The notes below the pieces were generated by a model. The model was not told where the DNA came from. It ran no database searches and was given only the letters and a program-made list of their open reading frames with translations. From Candidatus Eremiobacterota bacterium (GTDB lineage: Bacteria; Vulcanimicrobiota; Vulcanimicrobiia; Vulcanimicrobiales; Vulcanimicrobiaceae), in the NCBI GenBank assembly GCA_019235885.1, contig JAFAKB010000099.1, positions 1-58,314 of the forward strand: a DNA stretch of 58,314 nt. The letters are read 5' to 3'. The position numbers were made by a program, and so were the translations under genes. How positions within the stretch are numbered: position 1 is the stretch's first letter; each line of letters opens with the position of its first letter. This document shows, one piece after another, positions 34,567 through 42,382 of this stretch.

Positions 34567-36006
34567 ATGGAAGAACCACGCCCCCGGGACGTCCTCTCCC
34601 TCTTCCCCGACCACGCCTCGCCGGTCCCGCTCTCGCGCCAGCTCGTGCAGCGCCTCCGGCATGCCATTCGCAGCGGCTCGCTGGCCGAGGGAAGCAGACT
34701 GCTCCCGACGCGCGAGTTCGCCAGCCGGCTCGGCGTCTCGCGCAACACCGTCGTCGCCGCCGTCGATCAGCTGATCGCCGAAGGCTACCTGGTGGCGCGC
34801 GTCGGTTCGGGGACGTTCGTCGCCCGCGGCGTAGGCGCCGTCGCCGCGCCACGCGCGATCCCGCCGCTGCGGCTGCCCGCGCCCGCGCAGCGCTATTTGG
34901 AGCTCGCCGGCACGCTGCCGGACTTGGGTCCGAAGCTGCTGCCGTTCCGCACCGGCGTCCCCGACGTCGCCGCGTTTCCGCGCGAGCCGTGGGACCGTTT
35001 CGCGCGCCGCTTGCGGCAGCACCCGTACCGTTTCTCCTACGGCGAGCCGGTCGGGCTGCCGCGCCTGCGCTCTGTGCTCGCCGATCATCTGCAGCAGTTC
35101 CGCGGCGTCGCGGCAACGCCTGAGCAGATCGTCATCGTCGAAGGCGCGCAGGCGGCGATCACGCTGATCGCCGCGGTGCTGATCGATCCCGGTGATCCAG
35201 TGCTGCTCGAGGATCCGTCGTACGCGTTCGCGCGGCTGGCGTTCGAAGCGCGCGGCGCGCACGTCATCCCGCTCTCCGTCGACGAGAACGGGCTGAACGC
35301 CGCCGGCGCGCCGGCCGCCCGGCTCACCTTCGTCACGCCCTCGCACCAGTATCCGCTCGGCGGAACGATGTCGCCGGAACGCCGCGGCGCGCTGCTCGAG
35401 TGGGCGCGGCTGCACGACGCGTACGTCGTCGAGGACGACTACGACGGCGAGTTTCGCTTCGGCGGCCCGCCGCTGCCGGCGCTGCAGAACGGCGACGCCG
35501 AAGGCCGCGTGATCTACGTCGGCACGTTCAGCAAAGTGCTGGCGCCCGGGCTGCGCGTCGGCTACATCGTCGCGCCGCCGCAGCTGGCGCCCGCGTTCGG
35601 CGCGGCGCGCACGGTGTCGTCGCTCGGCGCCGATCCGCAGACGCAGCGCATCCTGGCCGACTTCATCGCCGAAGGCTACCTCGCGCGCCACGTCCGCCGG
35701 ATGACCGCCGAGTACCGGCGCCGCGCCGAGCTGTTGACGGAACTGCTCCGGCCGCTGGCCGGACGATTGCAGATCGGCCCGGCGACGGGCGGGATCCATT
35801 TGACCGTCACCGGCGACGAGCCGCTCGACGACCGCGCGATCTCGCGTCGCGGGGTGGAGCGCAACGTCTTGCTGCACCCGATCTCGACCGACTGCATCGC
35901 GCGCGCCGACGTGCGCGGCTTCGCGCTCGGCTTCGGCGCCGCGCCGCTCGAGCTCATCCCCGACGCGGTGACGCGCTTCCGCAGCGCGCTCGAAGCGCGC
36001 GAGTAG
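34567..36006 (+). CDS. MocR/PdxR-type GntR regulator with aminotransferase domain
   Basis: This 479-residue protein has an N-terminal GntR winged helix (about 20-90, LPTREFASRLGVSRNTVV and LIAEGYLVARVGSGTFVA), a linker, and a fold-type I aminotransferase domain with VVEDDYDGEFRF and the PLP-lysine region YVGTFSKVLAPGLRVGY. MocR proteins sense PLP or amino compounds and usually control a divergent gene. Here the divergent neighbour is the CDGSH-phnDCE operon, 85 bases between starts, which makes that operon its likely target (inference). Confidence 0.92.
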   Translation: MEEPRPRDVLSLFPDHASPVPLSRQLVQRLRHAIRSGSLAEGSRLLPTREFASRLGVSRNTVVAAVDQLIAEGYLVARVGSGTFVARGVGAVAAPRAIPPLRLPAPAQRYLELAGTLPDLGPKLLPFRTGVPDVAAFPREPWDRFARRLRQHPYRFSYGEPVGLPRLRSVLADHLQQFRGVAATPEQIVIVEGAQAAITLIAAVLIDPGDPVLLEDPSYAFARLAFEARGAHVIPLSVDENGLNAAGAPAARLTFVTPSHQYPLGGTMSPERRGALLEWARLHDAYVVEDDYDGEFRFGGPPLPALQNGDAEGRVIYVGTFSKVLAPGLRVGYIVAPPQLAPAFGAARTVSSLGADPQTQRILADFIAEGYLARHVRRMTAEYRRRAELLTELLRPLAGRLQIGPATGGIHLTVTGDEPLDDRAISRRGVERNVLLHPISTDCIARADVRGFALGFGAAPLELIPDAVTRFRSALEARE

Positions 36007-36007
36007 C

Positions 36008-36442
36008 TTACGCTCCGGCGGCGTCCGCCGCGGAAAAGATCAGCTCGAACGAGACGTCGTCGGGGCCGTCGACGAAGAGTTGGCGGTCGGCGGTGCCCGG
36101 AATCGTCGCTTCGTGCACCGGAACGCCGAGCGCGCGCAGCTGCGCGAGCGTCTCGCGGTAGCCGCTGCAGCGGAACGCGACGTGATCGACGACCCCTTTC
36201 GCGACGCTCCGCGACGCGTCGCGTCGCGCAGCGTCGTCTGCATGGGTGATCTCTTTGTCGCGCGCGTCGCTGACGTGCACGACCGCGGTCCCGTTGCGGT
36301 ACAGCCAGCGGCCGGGCGTGCCGAACGCCGGGCGCGGCCCGTCCTCCAACCCCAGGACCGACGTGAGAAAGCCGGCGGTCCGGTCGACGTCTCCGGTGGT
36401 AATGTTGACGTGGTCGAGCGTGCGTACGTCCATCGTGCGCAT
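36008..36442 (-). CDS. VOC family (glyoxalase-like) protein
   Basis: This 144-residue protein has two beta-alpha-beta-beta-beta halves starting TLDHVNITTGDVDRTAGF and VDHVAFRCSGYRETLAQL, with metal-type residues H and E (DHVN ... VHVSD; DHVAF ... SFELIF). VOC members include dioxygenases, glyoxalase I and resistance proteins; the specific role is unclear. An ATG at 36433 is an alternative start. It ends 1 base after the MocR stop, convergently. No operon partner is evident. Confidence 0.85.
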   Translation of the reverse strand: MRTMDVRTLDHVNITTGDVDRTAGFLTSVLGLEDGPRPAFGTPGRWLYRNGTAVVHVSDARDKEITHADDAARRDASRSVAKGVVDHVAFRCSGYRETLAQLRALGVPVHEATIPGTADRQLFVDGPDDVSFELIFSAADAAGA

Positions 36443-36523
36443 ACGTTCCGCAGGCAGGCGCCGACGCCTCGTCCGGCGCAGTCCGCCTCGTGACGAACAA
36501 CGCGGTGCTCGTTCCATAGTCCG

Positions 36524-36727
36524 ATGTGGACGTTTCTGCGCAAGCTCTTCGGCGGCGGCGCACGCCCCAAGGCGGGCGGCATCGACTCGGTCTTCGCGGC
36601 GCTCGACGAAGGCGAGGCGAAGCGCCCGCCGCCGACGCTCGTCTGCCGGCAATGCGGTTTGAAATACGCCAACACCGGGACGTACTTACAGGGAAGTCGC
36701 TGCCCCGACTGCTACCCGCAGGGCTGA
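36524..36727 (+). CDS. Small zinc-ribbon-like protein
   Basis: This 67-residue protein has a basic N-terminus (MWTFLRKLFGGG) and a C-terminal CRQCGLKY ... GSRCPDCYP pair of CxxC knuckles, a likely structural zinc site. It looks like a small hydrolase-independent zinc ribbon of unknown partner. It starts 82 bases from the divergent VOC gene. Its end is 8 bases before the convergent nitrile hydratase alpha gene. Confidence 0.75.
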   Translation: MWTFLRKLFGGGARPKAGGIDSVFAALDEGEAKRPPPTLVCRQCGLKYANTGTYLQGSRCPDCYPQG

Positions 36728-36734
36728 GCCCTCG

Positions 36735-37325
36735 TCAGACGAGCGCCGTTCCGATCATTCCGTTGCGGGTGACGAGCGCGCGTAGCTCCTCCTCGCTCGC
36801 GTTCTCGGTTCCGGCGGGGCGTTGCGGCAGCACCATGTAGCGTACTTCGGCGGTGCTGTCCCAGACGGTGATCTCCGTGTCGTCGGAAAGCGTCGTGCCG
36901 AACTCCGCGAGGACGCTGCGCGGGTCCCGGACCGCGCGCGAGCGGTACGCGTTGCTCTTGTACCAGCTCGGCGAGGGACCGAGGAGCGCCAGCGGATAGC
37001 ACGAGCAGAGCGTGCACACGATCAGGTTGTGGCGGCCAGGCTCGTTCGCGACGACGCGCAGCTTCACCGGCGCCCAGCGCGCCAAGTCGATGCCCAGCTC
37101 GGCCGCCGCCGCGTTGCCGTCGGCGAGCAGGCGCGCGCGGAACGCGCCGTCGACCCACGCGCGCGCGACGAGCAGCGCGCCGTTCGCCGGCTGCGCGCTC
37201 GCAAGAAACGCTTCGACGGCGGCGTCGAGCTCGCGCTCGGTGAAGACGTTCGCCGCTTCGAACGCGGCGACGAGCGCTTTCACGCGGTTCGACGCGCCGG
37301 CGGAGCTTTCGTGCACGTGGCTCAT
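36735..37325 (-). CDS. Nitrile hydratase alpha subunit (cobalt type)
   Basis: This 196-residue subunit holds the metal-binding claw VCTLCSCYP (C104, C107, S108, C109). Threonine after the first cysteine is the mark of cobalt-type nitrile hydratases and thiocyanate hydrolases, against serine in iron types. Nitrile hydratase converts nitriles to amides. The ATG overlaps the stop of the split beta C-half as ATGA. It is the third gene of a three-subunit set, like thiocyanate hydrolase or toyocamycin nitrile hydratase. Confidence 0.9.
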   Translation of the reverse strand: MSHVHESSAGASNRVKALVAAFEAANVFTERELDAAVEAFLASAQPANGALLVARAWVDGAFRARLLADGNAAAAELGIDLARWAPVKLRVVANEPGRHNLIVCTLCSCYPLALLGPSPSWYKSNAYRSRAVRDPRSVLAEFGTTLSDDTEITVWDSTAEVRYMVLPQRPAGTENASEEELRALVTRNGMIGTALV

Positions 37326-37594
37326 TCCGAAGCCTCCAGGTACGACTCGAACAGGTCGGCGCAGATGCTGCCGCGCGGGTCGGCGTCGCCGCCGAACACG
37401 TCCTCCGCGGCGAACCGCACGGTATAAGCGGTCTCTTTCGCGGAGCGGACGCCGGCGGCACGCCGGTCGGAGAACGGCAGCGTGCCGAGGACGGTGTCGA
37501 TGCGGCCGCTGCGCCCGACCAGATAGCGCGGCAGCCGCGTGTGTCCGGCGGGATTTCTCAGCCGCGTGCGGACGCGGTCACCGACGGAGAACAT
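37322..37594 (-). CDS. Nitrile hydratase beta subunit, C-terminal half (separate gene)
   Basis: This 90-residue protein matches the C-terminal SH3-like half of the nitrile hydratase beta subunit: MFSVGDRVRTRLRNPAGHTR and LPRYLVGRSGRIDTVLG, then AYTVRFAAEDVFGGDADP. It starts inside the end of the N-half gene (17-base overlap) and ends in ATGA overlap with the alpha gene. Beta subunits are usually one chain of about 200 residues; here they are two chains. Confidence 0.85.
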   Translation of the reverse strand: MFSVGDRVRTRLRNPAGHTRLPRYLVGRSGRIDTVLGTLPFSDRRAAGVRSAKETAYTVRFAAEDVFGGDADPRGSICADLFESYLEASE

Positions 37595-37853
37595 CGAGCA
37601 GCTTTCGCTCTTCGACCAGCGATTCGAGCGCGTGCAGCCAGCGCTCGTAGTACGACGCGCCAAGATACTCCTCGGGCGGCATTCGCTCGAGCGCGTCGCG
37701 AAACTCGTCCAGGTTGTACGCGCCGGCGCGCAGCAGAAAACGGTTGATCGCGAAGACGCGCGCCTCCCACTCGTGGTGAAACGGCGGCTCGCCGGGCTCA
37801 ATCGCCAGCGGCCCGAAACCGTGCATCCCGCCGATGTCGTGGATCCGGCTCAT
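37578..37853 (-). CDS. Nitrile hydratase beta subunit, N-terminal half (separate gene)
   Basis: This 91-residue protein begins MSRIHDIGGMHGFGPL, the exact opening of beta subunits, and has FHHEWEARVFAINRFLL and EEYLGASYYERWLHALE, all from the N-terminal helical half. It ends with ERKLLDVLRR where normal beta chains continue into the SH3-like half. The next gene provides that half. The order, N-half, C-half, alpha, matches known split-beta enzymes. Confidence 0.85.
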   Translation of the reverse strand: MSRIHDIGGMHGFGPLAIEPGEPPFHHEWEARVFAINRFLLRAGAYNLDEFRDALERMPPEEYLGASYYERWLHALESLVEERKLLDVLRR

Positions 37854-37946
37854 CCGCGAAGCTCTCGTCGCCGCACGACGGTTTCCCTGCGGTCGCCGCG
37901 CGCCGCCGATGCAACGGCTCCGGCGGTGCGCCGGTTCTTAGCCGCG

Positions 37947-38834
37947 ATGGAGCTACAGTACGAGGTCGTCGACGTCTTCACCGAACGGCCGCTGGAGGGC
38001 AACGCGCTGGCCGTCTTTCCGGACGCGCGCGGCCTGAGCGATGAGCTGATGCAGCGCATCGCGCGCGAGATGAACTTGTCGGAGACGACGTTCGTGCTGC
38101 CGGCCGCGCTCCCCGAGGCCGCCGCACGCGTGCGCATCTTCACGCCGTGGAGCGAGATGGTGTTCGCCGGGCATCCGACGCTCGGCACCGCGTTCGTCGT
38201 GCGCGAGCGCGGCATCGTCGCGCGCGACGCTGCAGCATTCGTTCTGGAAGAGAAAGTCGGCCCCGTCAAGGTCCGCGTCGACGGCGCTGAACGGTCGATG
38301 ATCTGGCTCGAGACGCCGCCGATCGCGCGCGGCGCGACGTTCGAGCGCGCGCTGTGCGCGCAGGCCCTCGGTCTCGCGGAAGACGCTTTGCTCGAGAACG
38401 TCCCGAGCCAACGCCTTTCCGCCGGCAATCCGGCGATCTTCATCGCGCTCAAGAACGCGGCGGCGGTTGACGCGGTGAAGATCGACAGCGCCGCGCTCCG
38501 CCGGCTCACCGCGTCGCTGAACGAGCCGACGTGTGTCTTCGCGTTCGCGCCGGTCCCGGCGGGCGCGTACTCGCGGATGTTCGCCGAGGAGCTCGGCATC
38601 GCCGAAGACCCCGCGACCGGCAGCGCGACCGGTCCGCTCGCCGCCTTCATGATGGAACACGGCCTCGCCGGTACGGCCGACGGCACGCGCTTCGTCAGCG
38701 AGCAAGGCACGAAGATCGGCCGTCGCAGCCTGCTCCACGTCCTCGTTCACGGCGAGAACGGCCGCGATGGCATCGAAGTCGGCGGCCACGTCACACCCCT
38801 CACAACCGCGACGATGCGGTTACCGGACCTCTGA
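37947..38834 (+). CDS. PhzF family isomerase
   Basis: This 295-residue protein opens YEVVDVFTERPLEGNALAVF, with the PhzF hallmark GNPLAV-like loop, the catalytic Glu region MNLSETTFV, MVFAGHPTLGTA and EDPATGSATGPLA. All four are typical of PhzF/YddE proteins, which isomerise small aromatic or amino acid precursors. No phenazine genes are present, so it is an orphan housekeeping or detox member. The ATG at 37947 starts the conserved strand and is 93 bases from the divergent nitrile hydratase operon. Confidence 0.92.
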   Translation: MELQYEVVDVFTERPLEGNALAVFPDARGLSDELMQRIAREMNLSETTFVLPAALPEAAARVRIFTPWSEMVFAGHPTLGTAFVVRERGIVARDAAAFVLEEKVGPVKVRVDGAERSMIWLETPPIARGATFERALCAQALGLAEDALLENVPSQRLSAGNPAIFIALKNAAAVDAVKIDSAALRRLTASLNEPTCVFAFAPVPAGAYSRMFAEELGIAEDPATGSATGPLAAFMMEHGLAGTADGTRFVSEQGTKIGRRSLLHVLVHGENGRDGIEVGGHVTPLTTATMRLPDL

Positions 38835-38876
38835 GCAATGCGAAACTCATACCGCTGCCACGGCGTCCGTACGGGC

Positions 38877-40490
38877 ATGACGCGACGTACACTGTGGGTG
38901 CTTGCCTCCGTGCTGGGGCTGGGATGCGTTCCGCTCGCCGTGGGCGCCGAGCAATTGCCGGGGCCGGTCGTCGGACGTCCCGCTCCACCGTTCACGCTCA
39001 CGACGGTCGACGGCAAGACGGTGCGGCTCGCGGACTACCGCGGAAAGACACTGGTGCTCAACGTGTGGGGCTCGTGGTGCCCGCCGTGCCGGCTCGAGAC
39101 GCCGGACCTCATCGCCGAAGCGAAGGGCGACGCGTCACGCGGCGTCGCGTTCCTCGGCGTCGACACGACCGAGAGCGCTGCGGTCGTGCGCGCCTTCGCG
39201 GCGGCGAAAGCGATCCCGTATCCTCAAGTGGCGACGACCTCGGAGAGCGCGTTCGCAAAGACGTACGAGATCCGGAATGTCCCGGCGACGTTCGTGATCG
39301 GGCCGGATGGCGTACTGCGCGCGCGCCACGTCGACAACGTCTTGCCGCGCGCCCAATTGCACGCGTACATCGTCGCCGCGGAGAACGGCCAAACGGCTCC
39401 GCTCACGACCGCGTTTCAGGCGCAGCTCGACGCGCTGCTCGATCCGGCGCAGTACCCCTTCGCCGGTGACGCCGCGACGACGCGCGCCAACGTCGCCAAA
39501 GCGGCCGCCGCGATCGCCAAGGCCGACGATCTGCAGGACGAGGCGATGGACGATCCCGCGCGCGATCACGACTTGCTCAAGACGCAGCAAGAGGAAGAGA
39601 GCCTGCGCGCCGCCGCGATCGCTGCGTTCGCGCCGCTCGCCGCAAGTGACGCCGACCGCGCGCTGCTCGCGCGCTTGCGCGGCGACGAAGCGGCCGCGCT
39701 TGGGAAATGGACCGACGCGGACGCGGCGTATGCGGAGGCGCTGCGCTACGCGCCGGGCGACGTCGCGGCGCTCGGCGGAGAAGCCTACGCCGCCTCGAAC
39801 CTCGGCGACGAGCACCGTGTCGCGGCGCTCGACGCGCAAATAGCGGAGAAATCACCCTCGTATGCCGCGTACGTCTCGCTGGGCCGCGCGCTGGCGAAAA
39901 TCGGCGAGGTCAAGGCCGGCGAAGACGCGTTCGAGAAAGCACGCGCGCTCGCAGCGAACAACCCGGCGCAAACGGCGTGGACCAACCTCTACTACGGCCG
40001 CATGGAGACGACTGCGGGCAACCGCGAGAAAGCGCGCGCCGCGTTCGCGCGCGCGAGCCTGGCCGCACAGCAGATTCCGCAGACCGATCCGCGCGCCGCA
40101 TGGTACGTCGAACAAGCGCAGGAAGGCACCGTCGCGCTCGACGTCGCGCGCGGTTCGAAGCCGGCGCTCTCGCTCGCGCCGTGGACGGGCCCCGATCTGC
40201 CCGGCTCGATCGCCAGCACGATCAAGTACCGCCTCGTCGTCACCGGCGCGCCCGGCGCGCGGCTCGCGCTTTCCGCCACCGGACTGCCGAAGCGCTGGAT
40301 CGGCTCGTTCTGCACCGACCGTGTCTGTGCGCCGTTCCGCACCTCGGTGACGGTGCCGGCCGGGGGCGTGAAGGTGGTCGAGTTCCAGGTCGTTCCGACG
40401 ACCGCGCACAATGGTCCGGCGAACGTCCGGATCGACGCCCGCAGCGGCGGGCGCCCGGTCGCGACGGTCGGCACCCTCGTTCGCGTTTAG
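38877..40490 (+). CDS. Exported TlpA-like thioredoxin with TPR and C-terminal domain (copy 1)
   Basis: This 537-residue protein has a signal peptide (residues 1-24), a TlpA/ResA thioredoxin domain with WCPPC (C68, C71) at about 30-170, a TPR-like helical middle (about 190-410), and a C-terminal beta domain holding SFCTDRVCAPFR. An upstream ATG at 38838 is possible but would hide the signal peptide. It is followed after 10 bases by a paralogue with the same layout. It probably handles disulfides in the periplasm. Confidence 0.85.
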   Translation: MTRRTLWVLASVLGLGCVPLAVGAEQLPGPVVGRPAPPFTLTTVDGKTVRLADYRGKTLVLNVWGSWCPPCRLETPDLIAEAKGDASRGVAFLGVDTTESAAVVRAFAAAKAIPYPQVATTSESAFAKTYEIRNVPATFVIGPDGVLRARHVDNVLPRAQLHAYIVAAENGQTAPLTTAFQAQLDALLDPAQYPFAGDAATTRANVAKAAAAIAKADDLQDEAMDDPARDHDLLKTQQEEESLRAAAIAAFAPLAASDADRALLARLRGDEAAALGKWTDADAAYAEALRYAPGDVAALGGEAYAASNLGDEHRVAALDAQIAEKSPSYAAYVSLGRALAKIGEVKAGEDAFEKARALAANNPAQTAWTNLYYGRMETTAGNREKARAAFARASLAAQQIPQTDPRAAWYVEQAQEGTVALDVARGSKPALSLAPWTGPDLPGSIASTIKYRLVVTGAPGARLALSATGLPKRWIGSFCTDRVCAPFRTSVTVPAGGVKVVEFQVVPTTAHNGPANVRIDARSGGRPVATVGTLVRV

Positions 40491-40500
40491 TCAGGAGATC

Positions 40501-42069
40501 ATGCTGCACGCCATCATCGCCGCGACGGCGCTCACGCTCACCGGTCCGCAAGTCGGCTCGCCCGCGCCGGACTTCCACTTGACGACCGTCGCCGGCAAGC
40601 GCGTCTCGCTCGCCGACTTCCGCGGCAAGACGCTGGTTCTCAACGACTGGGCGACGTGGTGTCCGCCGTGCCGCGAGGAGACTCCCGACCTGATCGCGTC
40701 GGCGAAGAAGCTCGCCACCAAGGGCGACGTCGTCTTCCTCGGCGTCGACTCGACGGAGGCCGCACCGATCGTGCGCGCGTTCCTCGCCGCGAAGCCGATG
40801 CCGTACACGACCGCAATCGACGGTGACAAGGCGTTTTCGAAAGCCTACGACGTGCGCGCGTTTCCGACCACGTTCGTGATCTCGCCCGACGGTGTGCTGC
40901 GCGCGCGCTACGTCGGAAACATCACGCCGGCGATCCTGGCCGGGTTCGTCGGCGACGCGCGCGCCGGGCGCGACGGCGTTCTCGCGACCGAGGCGCAGAA
41001 GAAAGCCGACGCGCTGCTCGATCCGGCGAAGTTCGCCTTCACCGGCGACGTCGACGCCGTGCGAACCGCGGCCAAGAACGCGCTCAAGGCGATCGACGAT
41101 GCGGAGAACGTCGACGGCGAGACCGACTACTTGCGCATCCAAGCCGAAGAGAACGTGCTGCGCGACGCCGCCGCGAAGGCCCTCGAGCCGCTCGCGCAGA
41201 GCGCCGCCGACAAGGCGTTGCTGGCGCGGCTGCAAGGCGACGCCGCGTACGCGCGCGAGGAGTGGCCGCAGGCGATCGCGGCGTACGAGCGCGGGCTGGC
41301 GGTCGCGCCCGAGGACCCCGATCTGCTCTCGGGATACGGCACCGCGTTGCGCAGCGACGGTGACTACGCGCGCGCGGCGGAAGCGTTCGCGAAGCTGGCC
41401 AACGCCGATCCGAGCGTCGAGAACCTCGTCGAATACGGGAACACCGCCGCCGGCGCCAAGCGCTTCAACGACGCGACGGTCGCGTTCTCGCGCGCGGTCG
41501 CGACGGCGCGCGCCAAGGTCGACGCGAAGCCGTCCGACGCGAAGGCGATCCGCAAGCTGGCTTGGGCGTATCTGTACCAAGGCCGCATGTACGCGAAGGC
41601 AGGCGAGAACGCGAAGGCGCGCGCGGCGTTCGCGCAGACGAGCGCGTGGAGCGCGAAGCTGCCGAAGAAGGACGCGCGCCACGACATGTATCTCGAGGAG
41701 GCGCAGGAAGCGACGGTCGCGCTCGACGCCGCGCACCCCGCCGGCAAGACCGCGATCTCGCTCGCGCCGTGGACCGGCCCCGACCTGCCGGGCTCGGTAA
41801 GCAGCACCTACAAGTACCGCCTGGTCGTCGCCGGGACGCCCGGCAAGAGCGTCGCGCTCGAGGCGAGCGGTCTGCCGAAGCGCTGGGTGGCCTCGTTCTG
41901 CAGCGACCGCCAGTGCGCGCCGTTCCGGACGACCGTCGCGCTCCCGTCCTCCGGGGTGAAGGTGATCGAGTTCCAGGTCATCCCGCAGTCGGCGTCGGCG
42001 AAGCCGCCGACGATCCGGGTCCAGGGCGGCGGTGCGAGCGCCGCAGTGCGGGTCGGCGCCAGCGCATAG
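40501..42069 (+). CDS. Exported TlpA-like thioredoxin with TPR and C-terminal domain (copy 2)
   Basis: This 522-residue paralogue of the preceding gene shows WCPPC (C54, C57), a TPR-like middle (AAYERGLAVAPEDPDLLSGY), LAPWTGPDLPGS and SFCSDRQCAPFR near the end, all aligned with copy 1. The start has CAGGAG at good spacing, and the N-terminus is a short hydrophobic leader. The pair is a tandem duplication that has diverged; catalytic cysteines are intact in both. Confidence 0.87.
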   Translation: MLHAIIAATALTLTGPQVGSPAPDFHLTTVAGKRVSLADFRGKTLVLNDWATWCPPCREETPDLIASAKKLATKGDVVFLGVDSTEAAPIVRAFLAAKPMPYTTAIDGDKAFSKAYDVRAFPTTFVISPDGVLRARYVGNITPAILAGFVGDARAGRDGVLATEAQKKADALLDPAKFAFTGDVDAVRTAAKNALKAIDDAENVDGETDYLRIQAEENVLRDAAAKALEPLAQSAADKALLARLQGDAAYAREEWPQAIAAYERGLAVAPEDPDLLSGYGTALRSDGDYARAAEAFAKLANADPSVENLVEYGNTAAGAKRFNDATVAFSRAVATARAKVDAKPSDAKAIRKLAWAYLYQGRMYAKAGENAKARAAFAQTSAWSAKLPKKDARHDMYLEEAQEATVALDAAHPAGKTAISLAPWTGPDLPGSVSSTYKYRLVVAGTPGKSVALEASGLPKRWVASFCSDRQCAPFRTTVALPSSGVKVIEFQVIPQSASAKPPTIRVQGGGASAAVRVGASA

Positions 42070-42142
42070 CCGGCGCGGGTCCCTGCGCCCCGGCTGCGTA
42101 ACAAGGCCTCGACCCGGCCGGTAGGCATGGGCGTCTTATGGC

Positions 42143-42147
42143 GGAGG
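42143..42147 (+). promoter_or_regulatory. Shine-Dalgarno ahead of a non-AUG frame
   Basis: GGAGG lies 7 bases before the ATC codon at 42155, which begins the conserved reading of the short NfeD-like protein. No ATG, GTG or TTG lies in frame between the upstream stop (42122-42124) and ATC. The next in-frame GTG, at 42188, would cut the conserved start. Confidence 0.5.
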
Positions 42148-42154
42148 CAAGGCC

Positions 42155-42358
42155 ATCACGGACGAGGTCGTCGGAAAGGTCGGGCGCGTGACGGGGACGG
42201 TCGGTCCCGGCCGGGTCGGTGAGGTCATGCTCGCCGTCCGCGGCGGGAGCGAGCACTTTCACGCCTACCCCTGCGATGCGAAGAGCATCGCGGTCGGCAC
42301 CCGGGTCGTGGTCGTCGAGTACTATCCGCCGCGGACGGTTGTGGTCGCCGAGGCGTAA
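42155..42358 (+). CDS. Short NfeD-like OB-fold protein ahead of flotillin
   Basis: The frame reads VVGKVGRVTGTVGPGRVGEV, then RGGSEHFHAYPCDAKSIAVG and TRVVVVEYYPPRTVVV, the compact OB-fold found in short NfeD proteins that precede flotillin genes. 67 residues are shown. No normal start codon precedes the conserved part; ATC with a good GGAGG 7 bases ahead is the best candidate, and a one-base indel against the ATG at 42138 is the alternative. The flotillin gene follows after 24 bases, confirming the module. Confidence 0.72.
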   Translation: MTDEVVGKVGRVTGTVGPGRVGEVMLAVRGGSEHFHAYPCDAKSIAVGTRVVVVEYYPPRTVVVAEA

Positions 42359-42382
42359 GCGCCCCGGCGCGGGAGGAAGCTC

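Noticed and set aside
42138-42190. A short frame from ATG 42138
   Set aside because: It stops after 17 codons and has no conserved residues; the conserved frame is shifted relative to it.
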